Part shown: piece by piece, positions 25,458 through 32,345 of the stretch
How positions within the stretch are numbered: position 1 is the first letter of the stretch
Layout of the letters: every line of letters begins with the position of its first letter
Source of the DNA: Burkholderiales bacterium
GTDB taxonomy: Bacteria > Pseudomonadota > Gammaproteobacteria > Burkholderiales > Burkholderiaceae_C
DNA length: 32,345 bases
Reading direction: 5' to 3'
Assembly: GCA_026932235.1 (NCBI GenBank)
Contig: JAIXKR010000162.1
Coordinates: forward strand, 83,011-115,355
Position numbers and translations under genes: made by a program
Notes under the pieces: generated by a model
Databases searched by the model: none
Seen by the model: the letters and a program-made list of their open reading frames with translations, nothing else
Told to the model about the DNA's origin: nothing

Positions 25458-26593
25458 GGGCCTCGCGCCGCCGCCTGCTGCTGGCGCTGGCGTGCCCGTG
25501 GAGCACCCGGGCCGCCACCGCGGTCGCCGGCCCTGCGGCTGCCGTGGAACCTGTCCATCGCGGGCGGGAGCTGCAGTTCCCGCTCGATCACGGCGCGCAC
25601 ATCGGTGCCCGCACCGAGTGGTGGTACGTCACCGGCTGGCTGGGTGAGGCCGATGCCCCCAGCCACGGCTTCCAGATCACCTTCTTCCGCAGCCGCACGG
25701 GCCTCGCGGAGGCGCTGCCGGGACGGCTCGCGCCGCGGCAGATCCTCTTCGCGCATGCGGCGATCACGGACCTGGCCAAGGGCGGCGGCCGCACCCATCG
25801 CCATGCCGAGCGCATCGCGCGCTGGAACGGCGAGGATGCAAGTCGAGGCCAGCCGCAGGCTGCCGGCGCCGCGCACGACGATGCGCGCGTGTGGATCGGC
25901 CACTGGCAGCTGCGCCGCGAGCACGACGCCTGGCAGGCAGGCGCGCAAGAGGCAGCCGCCCCCGAACCCTGGGCGCTGCGCTTGCGGCTTGCGCCCACGC
26001 AGCCGCTGCTGCTGCAGGGCGAGCGCGGTTTTTCGCGCAAGGGGCCGCAGGAGGCGCAGGCCAGCCACTACCTCAGCATCCCGCAGTTGGCCGCGCAGGC
26101 GACCGTGAGGCTCGGGCCGCGGAGCGTCGAAGCCACCGGTCGCGCCTGGCTGGACCACGAATGGAGCGACGCGCTGCTCGCGCCCGAGGCCGTCGGCTGG
26201 GACTGGATCGGCATCAACCTCTTCGACGGCCGCGCGCTCACCGCGTTCCAGATCCGGCGCGCCGACGGCAGTGCGCTCTGGGCCGGCGGCAGCCTGCGCG
26301 AGAGCGGCAGCGCGGACGCGCGAGCCTTCGCGCCGCCGCAGGTCCGCTGGACGCCCGAGCGGCGCTGGGCAAGCCCCGCCACCGGCGCCGCCTACCCCAC
26401 TGCCTGGCGCATCCTCACCCCGGCGGGCTCCATGCACGTACGCGCGCTGCTCGATGCCCAGGAACTGGACGCGCGCCGCAGTACCGGCACGGTCTACTGG
26501 GAGGGCCTGTCCGAGCTGCTGGACGCGGGCGGCCGGCGCATCGGCCTGGGCTATCTCGAGATGACGGGCTACGCGGGGCGGCTGCGGCTGTAG
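25454..26593 (+). CDS. AttH-like lipocalin-fold (CrtC/hydroxyneurosporene hydratase-like) exported protein
   Basis: A 379-residue protein beginning with a basic SRRRLLLALACPW segment that resembles a twin-arginine or Sec signal, so it is probably exported. The body matches the AttH/CrtC-like family: LDHGAHIGARTEWWYVTGWL, FQITFFRSRTG, FAHAAITDLA, FSRKG, YLSIPQL, WLDHEWSDA and GWDWIGINLFDGRALTAFQIR. The family is often annotated carotenoid 1,2-hydratase, but beside an ABC exporter it is better viewed as a lipid- or hydrophobic-ligand-handling partner. No carotenoid genes are in the window. The GTG start overlaps the permease stop (GTGA) and has a strong AAGGAGG site. It converges on the GGDEF gene with a 21-bp gap. 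Confidence 0.85.
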   Translation: MRASRRRLLLALACPWSTRAATAVAGPAAAVEPVHRGRELQFPLDHGAHIGARTEWWYVTGWLGEADAPSHGFQITFFRSRTGLAEALPGRLAPRQILFAHAAITDLAKGGGRTHRHAERIARWNGEDASRGQPQAAGAAHDDARVWIGHWQLRREHDAWQAGAQEAAAPEPWALRLRLAPTQPLLLQGERGFSRKGPQEAQASHYLSIPQLAAQATVRLGPRSVEATGRAWLDHEWSDALLAPEAVGWDWIGINLFDGRALTAFQIRRADGSALWAGGSLRESGSADARAFAPPQVRWTPERRWASPATGAAYPTAWRILTPAGSMHVRALLDAQELDARRSTGTVYWEGLSELLDAGGRRIGLGYLEMTGYAGRLRL

Positions 26594-26614
26594 CCACCGC
26601 CGCCGGCCGCTGCG

Positions 26615-27469
26615 TCAGGAACCCGCCGCCTGGTTGTCGCCGACCGAGGGTCCGCGCCATCCTTGCGGCAGGCGGCGGCGGTCGACCGGGGCCGCGCGCA
26701 CGCAGTTGCCGCCGGCCTGGCGAGCGGCGCCGAGGGCCGCCTCGGCGTCCTCGATCACCGCCTGCAGCGACAGGTGCGCCGGACGCATCAGCACGACGCC
26801 CACGCTCACCGTGGCGCGCAGGCGCTGGTCGCGGCAGGCGATCTCGAGTTGCTCGACGCGCTCGCGGATGCGCTCGGCCACGTCCAGCGCACCCAGCGCA
26901 TCGGCGTGGGCGACGAAGACCGCGATCTGTGCGGGACCGAAACGGGCCAGCGCGTCGGCGCCGCGCAGCGTGACCTGGATGCTTGCCGCCACTTCGCGCA
27001 ACACCAGTTCGCCCGCGGCGCGCTCCCGATCGTCGATGAGGCGGCGGAAGCGGTCGACGTCGACCAGCAGCAGTGCCGCCCCGATGCCGTAGCGGCGCGA
27101 GCGCGCGAACTCGCGCTCGGCCAGGCTCAGGAAAGGCTCGCGTCCGGAAATCCCCGTCACCGGATCGAGCGTCCCGGCGGCAAGGGCCACGGTGCGTGCG
27201 CACTCCAGTTCACGCGAAGCCTTCAGCAGCAGCAGCGCCGGCAAGGCGCTGGCTGCCGCCGCGGCCAGCAGCACGGCCAGCGGCGCGAGACCCGACGAAG
27301 CCCCAAACCGCAGCGTGAGCCAGCCGACGCCGCCGCCGACCAGCGCCGACGCCGCCACGAGCACCAGCGCCAGACGCGGCGTCAGCGGCCAAAGCCGCGC
27401 CAGCCAGTCCTGCTGCGGCGCAGCACAGGGCGCGGCAGGGGCGTGGGTCGGCTCGGAGAGGCGCGACAT
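26615..27469 (-). CDS. Membrane protein with a degenerate GGDEF domain
   Basis: A 284-residue protein with two N-terminal membrane helices (about 28-53 and 57-82) followed by a GGDEF-family domain (about residues 98-265). The family's N-terminal DPVTGISGREPFL and VDVDRFRRLIDD segments are present, but the catalytic GG(D/E)EF is replaced by FGPAQI (177-182). It can therefore hardly make cyclic di-GMP. No EAL or HD-GYP domain is attached and no RxxD inhibitory site is evident before the active-site loop. It may bind GTP or c-di-GMP, or act as a scaffold; this is inference. The ATG at 27469 is chosen because the helices follow soon after; it lacks a good ribosome site. It diverges from the ABC exporter. 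Confidence 0.8.
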   Translation of the reverse strand: MSRLSEPTHAPAAPCAAPQQDWLARLWPLTPRLALVLVAASALVGGGVGWLTLRFGASSGLAPLAVLLAAAAASALPALLLLKASRELECARTVALAAGTLDPVTGISGREPFLSLAEREFARSRRYGIGAALLLVDVDRFRRLIDDRERAAGELVLREVAASIQVTLRGADALARFGPAQIAVFVAHADALGALDVAERIRERVEQLEIACRDQRLRATVSVGVVLMRPAHLSLQAVIEDAEAALGAARQAGGNCVRAAPVDRRRLPQGWRGPSVGDNQAAGS

Positions 27470-27498
27470 GGGCGGAAAACGGCGTTTGAGGGGCGCGA

Positions 27499-27572
27499 GG
27501 GCTCGACAGCCCGATGCCGCTATTCGACCACATCCACCCCCTCTTGAGTAGCGCCACGAATGTGGGGTGGCG
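27499..27572. repeat. Two small hairpins between the GGDEF gene and the ABC exporter
   Basis: GGGCT-CGAC-AGCCC (27499-27512) and CGCCAC-9 nt-GTGGCG (27552-27572) lie in the 248-bp divergent region (27470-27717). No T run follows either one, so they are not classic terminators. The rest of the region shows no further feature apart from a -10-like hexamer before the exporter. Confidence 0.3.
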
Positions 27573-27705
27573 ACGCCTTGGCGCTTGTGCGCATTCGAGC
27601 CGGAATCCCCTCGTTCGAGCCGTCGATTCATCCGCACGGCGAGGGATCCGGCAGGCTCCGCGTCACCCACGCGTCCGCGCCCCGGGTGTCGCCCCCGCGG
27701 ATGCC

Positions 27706-27711
27706 TACACT
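27706..27711 (+). promoter_or_regulatory. Candidate -10 element of the MsbA-like exporter (leaderless start)
   Basis: TACACT ends exactly 6 nt before the start codon, the same spacing as in front of map. No Shine-Dalgarno site is present. The hexamer matches TATAAT at 4 of 6 positions and no -35 box is clear. Confidence 0.35.
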
Positions 27712-27717
27712 TGCCGC

Positions 27718-29532
27718 ATGAACGCCCCTGCCCTTCAGGCCGCCGCCGGACGCGAGACCGACCGCCGCACCGACAAGCGCCCGGTGCGCGCCCTCGCCGG
27801 ACTGCTGCCCTTCGTTCGCCCCTACCGCGGCCGCATCGCGCTCGCCGGCCTCTTCCTCGTGCTGGCGGCGCTCACCACGCTCGCCTTCCCGGTGGCGCTG
27901 AAGGCGCTGATCGACCACGGCCTCGTGTCCAGCGACCCCGGCGCGCGCGTGATGGCGCTGCGCGGCTACTTCCTCGCGCTCTTCGCCGTCGGCGCGGCGC
28001 TGGGCGTCTTCTCGGCCGCGCGCTTCTACGCCGTCACCTGGCTCGGTGAGCGCATCACGGCCGACCTGCGCAACGCGGTCTACCGCCACGTGGTGCGGCA
28101 AAGCCCCGAGTTCTTCGAGACCACGCGCACCGGCGAGGTTCTCTCGCGCCTGACGACGGACACCACGCTCGTGCAGACGGTCGTCGGCAGCAGCCTGAGC
28201 ATGGGCCTGCGCAACACGGTGATGGGCGTGGGCGCGCTGATCGCGCTCGTCATCACCAACCCCTACGTGATGACGCAGGTGCTGGGAATCCTCGTGCTGG
28301 TGGTGCTGCCGAGCCTGTACTTCGGACGCCGCGTGCGGCGCCTGAGCCGCGCCAGCCAGGACCGCGTCGCCGACAGCAGCGCCATCGCCGCCGAGGTGCT
28401 GGCGGCGATTCCCGTCGTGCAGGGCTTCGTGCAGGAGCAGCGCGAGGCGGCGCGCTTCGACGCTGCCACCGAGTCGGCGTTCGAGACCGCGCGGCGGCGC
28501 ACCACGGTGCGCGCGGTGCTCGTGGGCTTCATCATCAGCGCCACCTTCGGCGCGCTGCTGTGGGGCCTTTACCAGGGCACGCAGGCGGTGATCCGCGGCG
28601 ACATCAGCGCCGGGCACCTCGGGCAGACGGTGGTGTTCGTGATCATCCTCGTCAGCTCGGTGGCCGTGCTCTCCGAGGTCTACGGCGACCTGCTGCGCGC
28701 GGCCGGCGCCACCGAGCGGCTGATGGAGCTGCTGGCGGCACGAAGCCCCGTGGCCGACCCGCCGCGCCCGCGCCCGCTTCCGGCCACGCAGGGCGGCTCG
28801 GCGCTCGAGCTGCGCGGCGTTACCTTCCACTACCCCTCGCGCCCGCAGACGGCGGCGCTCTCGAACTTCGATCTCGAGGTGCGCCCGGGCGAGACGGTGG
28901 CGCTGGTGGGCCCGAGCGGCGCCGGCAAGAGCACCGTGCTGCAGCTGCTGCTGCGCTTCTACGACGCCGAGCGCGGGCTCGTGGCCATCGACGGCGTGCC
29001 GGTGCGCGAGGCGGCGCTCGCCGACCTGCGCGCGCGCATCGGCATCGTGCCGCAGGACAGCACGGTGTTCTCCACCAGCGCGCTCGAGAACATCCGCTAC
29101 GGGCGCCCGGACGCGAGCGACGAAGAGGTCTTCGCGGCGGCCAGGGCGGCCTTCGCCGACGACTTCATCCGCGCGCTGCCCGAGGGCTACGCGAGCTACC
29201 TCGGCGAACGCGGCGTGCGCCTCTCGGGCGGGCAGCGCCAGCGCATCAGCATCGCGCGTGCGATGCTGAAGAACCCGCCGCTGCTGCTGCTGGACGAGGC
29301 CACGAGCGCCCTCGACGCCGAGAGCGAGCGCATGGTGCAGGCCGCGCTCGAGGCGGCGATGAAGGACCGCACGACGCTCGTCATCGCCCACCGCCTGTCC
29401 ACGGTGCTGCGCGCCGACCGCATCGTCGTGCTGGAGGCAGGCAGCATCGTGGATCAGGGCACGCACGCCGAGCTGGTGGCGCGCGGCGGGCTGTACGCGC
29501 GCCTGGCGGCGATGCAGTTCGCACAGGCATAG
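27718..29532 (+). CDS. MsbA-related ABC exporter (fused membrane and ATPase domains)
   Basis: A half-transporter (604 aa) that should work as a homodimer. Six membrane helices (about residues 25-320) precede the ATPase, which has Walker [10 protein letters not shown] (398-406), the Q-loop [20 protein letters not shown], the signature LSGGQ (502-506), Walker [13 protein letters not shown] with Asp526, and the switch His in VIAHRLSTV. The sequence fits the MsbA-related exporters common in proteobacteria (ABCB-BAC type); the substrate may be a lipid or drug. The N-terminus (about 25 residues, Arg-rich and soluble) precedes [10 protein letters not shown]. It is followed after 20 bp by thyA, with which it may be co-transcribed. 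Confidence 0.93.
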   Translation: MNAPALQAAAGRETDRRTDKRPVRALAGLLPFVRPYRGRIALAGLFLVLAALTTLAFPVALKALIDHGLVSSDPGARVMALRGYFLALFAVGAALGVFSAARFYAVTWLGERITADLRNAVYRHVVRQSPEFFETTRTGEVLSRLTTDTTLVQTVVGSSLSMGLRNTVMGVGALIALVITNPYVMTQVLGILVLVVLPSLYFGRRVRRLSRASQDRVADSSAIAAEVLAAIPVVQGFVQEQREAARFDAATESAFETARRRTTVRAVLVGFIISATFGALLWGLYQGTQAVIRGDISAGHLGQTVVFVIILVSSVAVLSEVYGDLLRAAGATERLMELLAARSPVADPPRPRPLPATQGGSALELRGVTFHYPSRPQTAALSNFDLEVRPGETVALVGPSGAGKSTVLQLLLRFYDAERGLVAIDGVPVREAALADLRARIGIVPQDSTVFSTSALENIRYGRPDASDEEVFAAARAAFADDFIRALPEGYASYLGERGVRLSGGQRQRISIARAMLKNPPLLLLDEATSALDAESERMVQAALEAAMKDRTTLVIAHRLSTVLRADRIVVLEAGSIVDQGTHAELVARGGLYARLAAMQFAQA

Positions 29533-29552
29533 ACTTTCGAGAGCGTTTTGAC

Positions 29553-30374
29553 GTGAACAACCCCTCCTCCCGCCCCGTGCGCCAGCAGTACGAGGATTTG
29601 ATGCGCCATGTCTTCGAACACGGCGTGACGAAGGGCGACCGCACCGGCACCGGAACGAGAAGCGTGTTCGGCCACCAGATGCGCTTCGACCTCGCCGAGG
29701 GCTTCCCGCTCGTGACGACGAAGAAGGTGTTCGTGAAGGCGGTGATCGTCGAGCTGCTGTGGTTCCTGCAGGGCGGGCGCAACGTGAAGTGGCTGCAGGA
29801 GCACGGCTGCACCATCTGGGACGAGTGGGCCGGTCCCGACGGCGACCTGGGGCCCGTCTACGGCGTGCAGTGGCGCAGCTGGCCGACGCCCGACGGCGGA
29901 CACATCGATCAGATCGCCGCGGTCGTCGAGCAGCTGCGCAGCAACCCCGACAGCCGGCGCATCGTCGTCAGCGCCTGGAACGTGGCCGAGCTGCCGCAGA
30001 TGGCGCTGATGCCCTGCCACGCCTTCTTCCAGTTCTACGTCGCCGAGGGGCGCCTGAGCTGCCAGCTCTATCAGCGCAGCGCCGACATCTTCCTCGGCGT
30101 GCCCTTCAACATCGCCAGCTACGCGCTGCTCACGCACATGCTGGCGCAGCAGTGCGATCTGGCGGTCGGCGAGTTCATCTGGACCGGCGGCGACTGCCAC
30201 ATCTACCGCAACCACGAGGAGCAGGTGCGAACGCAGCTCGCGCGCACGCCCTACCCCTACCCGCGGCTGGCCCTGCGTCGCCGCCCGCCGTCGATCTTCG
30301 ACTACGAATACGAGGACTTCGAGATCCTGGACTACCAGCACCACCCGGCGATCAAGGCGCCGGTAGCCGTCTGA
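29553..30374 (+). CDS. thyA: Thymidylate synthase
   Basis: ThyA (273 aa from this start) methylates dUMP to dTMP with methylenetetrahydrofolate, producing dihydrofolate. The family block [19 protein letters not shown], the catalytic Cys in [12 protein letters not shown] (Cys155 here), [18 protein letters not shown] and GGDCHIY are intact. The start is uncertain: GTG 29553 has a weak GAGAG site 9 nt upstream, whereas GTG 29577 gives a length (265) and Cys position (147) closer to E. coli. No ATG occurs before the conserved region. It is followed immediately by folA, which recycles its dihydrofolate product. The function is certain; the exact start is not. Confidence 0.96.
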   Translation: MNNPSSRPVRQQYEDLMRHVFEHGVTKGDRTGTGTRSVFGHQMRFDLAEGFPLVTTKKVFVKAVIVELLWFLQGGRNVKWLQEHGCTIWDEWAGPDGDLGPVYGVQWRSWPTPDGGHIDQIAAVVEQLRSNPDSRRIVVSAWNVAELPQMALMPCHAFFQFYVAEGRLSCQLYQRSADIFLGVPFNIASYALLTHMLAQQCDLAVGEFIWTGGDCHIYRNHEEQVRTQLARTPYPYPRLALRRRPPSIFDYEYEDFEILDYQHHPAIKAPVAV

Positions 30375-30383
30375 GTGAGCGCG

Positions 30384-30881
30384 ATGACGGAGCTGGTGCT
30401 GATCGCCGCGGTGGCAAAGAACGGCGTCATCGGCCGCGGTCAGGGCATGCCCTGGCAGCTGCCGCAGGACATGCGGCGCTTCCGAGAGCTGACGATGGGC
30501 GCCCCGGTGCTCATGGGCCGCACGACCTGGGACACGCTGCCGCCGCGCTTTCGCCCGCTTCCGGGCCGGCGCAACCTCGTGCTCACGCGACAGGACGGCT
30601 GGCACGCCGAGGGCGCAGAGCGCGTGGCGACGATCGACGACGCGCTCGCGCGCACGGCCGGTGCGCCACGCCTGTTCGTCATCGGCGGCGCGCAGGTCTA
30701 CGCGCTCGCGCTGCCGCGCGCCGACGAACTGCGGCTCACCGAGATCGAGCGCGACTTCGACGGCGACACCCGCTTCCCCGACTGGCCGCGCGCCGACTTC
30801 GACGAGGTCGCGCGCGAGCACCACCTGGCTTCGGCACCGAACGACTTCGGCTTCAGCTTCGTCACCTACCGCCGGCGCTGA
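30384..30881 (+). CDS. folA: Dihydrofolate reductase
   Basis: DHFR (165 aa) reduces dihydrofolate to tetrahydrofolate with NADPH and is the target of trimethoprim. Conserved features: LIAAVAKNGVIG, the MPWQLPQDM loop with the acidic substrate-binding residue Asp29 (E. coli Asp27), MGRTTWDTLP and LFVIGGAQVYALALP, the NADPH-binding Gly pair. The ATG at 30384 starts just before the first strand; an in-frame GTG at 30375 is directly after the thyA stop and is also possible. The thyA-folA pair is a common arrangement that couples consumption and regeneration of folate. It converges on the TlpA-like gene with a 16-bp gap. Confidence 0.96.
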   Translation: MTELVLIAAVAKNGVIGRGQGMPWQLPQDMRRFRELTMGAPVLMGRTTWDTLPPRFRPLPGRRNLVLTRQDGWHAEGAERVATIDDALARTAGAPRLFVIGGAQVYALALPRADELRLTEIERDFDGDTRFPDWPRADFDEVAREHHLASAPNDFGFSFVTYRRR

Positions 30882-30897
30882 GGTGTCGGCCGACGCG

Positions 30898-31437
30898 TCA
30901 GAGGAAGCGCGCGATCGCCTCCACGTCCTCGGGGAAGAGCTGCCCTGCCTCGCTCATCACCACGCGCCGATCGCGCGAGAGCACGACGGTCACCGGCAGA
31001 CCCTTGGGTTTGGGCAGCCAGCGCTGCACCGCGGGCGTCACCCAGGCGGAAGGGAAGGCATAGCCGCGCTTCGCCAGATAGGCCGCGGCGTCGTCGGGCT
31101 TCCTGTCGATCGACAGCCCCAGCAGCACGAGGCCGCGCGCGCGCTCGGCCTGCCAGAGCTTGTCCATCAGCGGCGTCTGCACGGCGCAGAAAGGGCACCA
31201 GCTCGCCCACCAGTAGAGCACGACGACCTGCCCCTGCAGGTCGGCTGCGCGCAGCGTGCGTCCATCGAGCAGCGGCAGCTCGGGCAGCTCGATGCGCGTG
31301 CCCAGCGGCGGCGGCGGGCCGGCACGGGCCTCGTCGCCCACCGGCGCCTGCGCAAGCGCAGCCAGCGGGGACGAGCCGGCGAGGCCCGCCAGACAGGCCA
31401 GCAGGCGGCGCCGGGACAGCGCAGCGTCACACATCAT
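30898..31437 (-). CDS. TlpA-like thiol:disulfide oxidoreductase, exported
   Basis: A 179-residue thioredoxin-fold protein. A basic SRRRLLACLAG stretch in the N-terminus is followed by a hydrophobic segment and LAALAQA, a likely signal peptide (Tat-like or Sec). The mature part has WASWCPFCAVQTPLM with the redox CPFC motif near the start of the domain, and a later cis-Pro region GLPVTVV. It should reduce or shuffle disulfides in the periplasm, for example in cytochrome c maturation, but no such partner genes are present. Start options: GTG 31443 (with a GGGAAGG site seven bases upstream), ATG 31437 or ATG 31434. It converges on folA. Confidence 0.85.
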   Translation of the reverse strand: MMCDAALSRRRLLACLAGLAGSSPLAALAQAPVGDEARAGPPPPLGTRIELPELPLLDGRTLRAADLQGQVVVLYWWASWCPFCAVQTPLMDKLWQAERARGLVLLGLSIDRKPDDAAAYLAKRGYAFPSAWVTPAVQRWLPKPKGLPVTVVLSRDRRVVMSEAGQLFPEDVEAIARFL

Positions 31438-31443
31438 GCGCAC

Positions 31444-31805
31444 ATGGTAGCCTTCCCGGGCCGCCCTTGCCGGCAGGCGGCAGGCAGCGGGCATGGACGC
31501 GAATGCGCCAAGCGTGGGCTCGTTCGGCCATGACGCCGCGGACGACCGGCCGCAGCACCGTCGGGCGCGCGAAGCGACGCGCTGCCCACCGATGCCGCAT
31601 AGGACGCCATGAAGCTCGCCACCTGAACTGCGCATGGAGGTCCCGGGGGATTTCAGGATGTCCCAAGTCCTTGTACCCACGATGCATGACGTGGTAGCGT
31701 GGATCGGGACGGCAAGCCCACCTCCACACGCCACCATCGACGTTCTGGAAACCTGACCCACACGGTACGCAGCCGAATGTCGGATCCAAACAGTCGATGG
31801 CGCGC
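31444..31805. other. 362-bp stretch without a recognisable gene
   Basis: Six-frame reading gives only Arg- and Pro-rich frames with no family motif, although one minus-strand frame stays open into the TlpA-like gene. A small inverted repeat CCACG-8 nt-CGTGG surrounds ATGCAT at 31677-31694. The sequence looks less GC-rich than most of the window. It separates the TlpA-like gene from the end of the Sel1-like gene and may hold the TlpA promoter; I see no convincing -10/-35 pair. Confidence 0.5.
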
Positions 31806-32345
31806 CTACCGAGCCCGGCTGAAGATTGCTTTGGCTTTCGCCTTCGCCACCTCGTGTGAGGAAGGGTCCAGGTCGGGAAGCACCAGCCCCTCGTCGCCAC
31901 CGGCATACAGGGGTCCGCCGAAGTCGCTGTCATAGAACTGGCCGTCGCGTTCACCGCCGTCGTGGTACGCAGCCATCGTCGAGCGGGTGAGGTCGACCCC
32001 ACGCTCCAGCGCCAGGTACTGCCAGGTCCAGGCGCGGACGACATTGCCCGCGTCGAGTGCCCGTTCCGCGGCAGATCGCAGCCAATGGTCATCGGCCCAC
32101 TCCGCAACCCGGTCTTCGGCCCATGCGTCACCTTCGGACGCCAGTGCTTCCATGGCCGTCCGCGACCCCTGCTCCGCCGCCGCGCGAAGCCACCGCGCGC
32201 GCGCTTCGTCACAGGAAGCATGCCGGGCCATCTTCAGGGCATCGATGTCGCCGGTTAGGCGTTCGGCCAAAGCGATGAACTCCGGGTTCTCGAACGCCGT
32301 GCCGTACTCCAGCGCCGCCGCCCGGACGCCACCCAGCGCCGCCGC
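31806..32345 (-). CDS. Sel1-like repeat protein, C-terminal part (runs off the right edge)
   Basis: The visible 179 codons lack an N-terminus because the frame stays open to the window edge. Helical repeats with the Sel1-type spacing are visible: ARWLRAAAEQGSRTAMEALASEG and HWLRSAAERALDAGNVVRAWTWQYLALERG. The tail (FGGPLYAGGDEGLVLPDLDPSSHEVAKAKAKAIFSRAR) is not a repeat and may be a family-specific C-terminus. Sel1 repeats mediate protein-protein contacts; no function can be given. Compared with neighbours it uses more CTA, TCA and similar rare codons. The gene's start and any signal peptide are outside the window. Confidence 0.7.
   Translation of the reverse strand, partial: AAALGGVRAAALEYGTAFENPEFIALAERLTGDIDALKMARHASCDEARARWLRAAAEQGSRTAMEALASEGDAWAEDRVAEWADDHWLRSAAERALDAGNVVRAWTWQYLALERGVDLTRSTMAAYHDGGERDGQFYDSDFGGPLYAGGDEGLVLPDLDPSSHEVAKAKAKAIFSRAR

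Noticed and set aside
25454-26593. True carotenoid 1,2-hydratase
   Set aside because: No other carotenoid genes nearby and the gene is locked into an ABC export operon; the AttH-like reading fits better.
27470-27717. tRNA-like sequence in the GGDEF/exporter intergenic region
   Set aside because: Apparent T-arm-like fragments (TTCGAG) do not fit a cloverleaf; no acceptor stem or anticodon stem found.
31677-31694. CCACG/CGTGG repeat around ATGCAT as operator or recombination site
   Set aside because: Stem only 5 bp with no second copy in the window; chance is likely.
31467-31935. Two plus-strand frames (76 and 78 codons) in the right spacer
   Set aside because: Arg- and Ser-rich, no motif, no ribosome site; the second overlaps the Sel1-like gene.

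Overview
The window is a GC-rich, densely packed chromosomal segment of a betaproteobacterium. It most likely comes from the Burkholderiales (Rubrivivax/Leptothrix-like); that assignment is an inference from base composition, the family make-up (DUF2788, DUF2189-type membrane protein, Tim44-like protein, MsbA-related exporter) and gene order, not from a search. Almost all of it is housekeeping and membrane genes. I see no phage, insertion sequence, CRISPR array, tRNA or rRNA.

Layout. Positions 1-650 are a graveyard on the minus strand. Pieces of a P-type cation ATPase, a metallophosphoesterase and an FtsX-type ABC permease are joined by deletions just downstream of an intact dps gene. dps (minus) and mutS (plus) diverge. 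mutS is followed by an alpha/beta hydrolase, which converges on msrA. Next come a YdcF-like DUF218 protein (plus), a DUF456 membrane protein (minus), and a Tim44-like protein followed closely by a dual-specificity-type phosphatase (plus). The large purL gene (minus) diverges from map.

From map to an AttH-like lipocalin protein (12.82-26.59 kb) twelve plus-strand genes follow with gaps of at most 33 bp and several stop/start overlaps: map, glnD, mnmH, a DUF2189-type membrane protein, a DUF2788 protein, a YitT-family protein, an RluF-like pseudouridine synthase, a Bcr/CflA-like MFS transporter, miaA, an ABC ATPase, an FtsX-type permease and the AttH-like protein. The last three form a translationally coupled export module like AttEFGH. 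It is the least characterised system here.

A membrane protein with a degenerate GGDEF domain (minus) then diverges from an MsbA-related ABC exporter, followed by thyA and folA (thymidylate and tetrahydrofolate supply). A TlpA-like thioredoxin-fold protein converges on folA. The last 900 bp hold a 362-bp stretch without a recognisable gene and the 3' end of a Sel1-like repeat gene running off the right edge.

Regulatory theme. Several genes lacking a Shine-Dalgarno site (map, the MsbA-like exporter, mutS, the hydrolase) have a -10-like hexamer 6 or 10 nt before the start codon, which suggests leaderless or nearly leaderless mRNAs. Genes such as dps, msrA, miaA and attH have clear Shine-Dalgarno sites. 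No entirely new system is certain. The items most worth a second look are the mosaic pseudogene block, the AttEFGH-like module, the degenerate GGDEF protein and the leaderless-start pattern.
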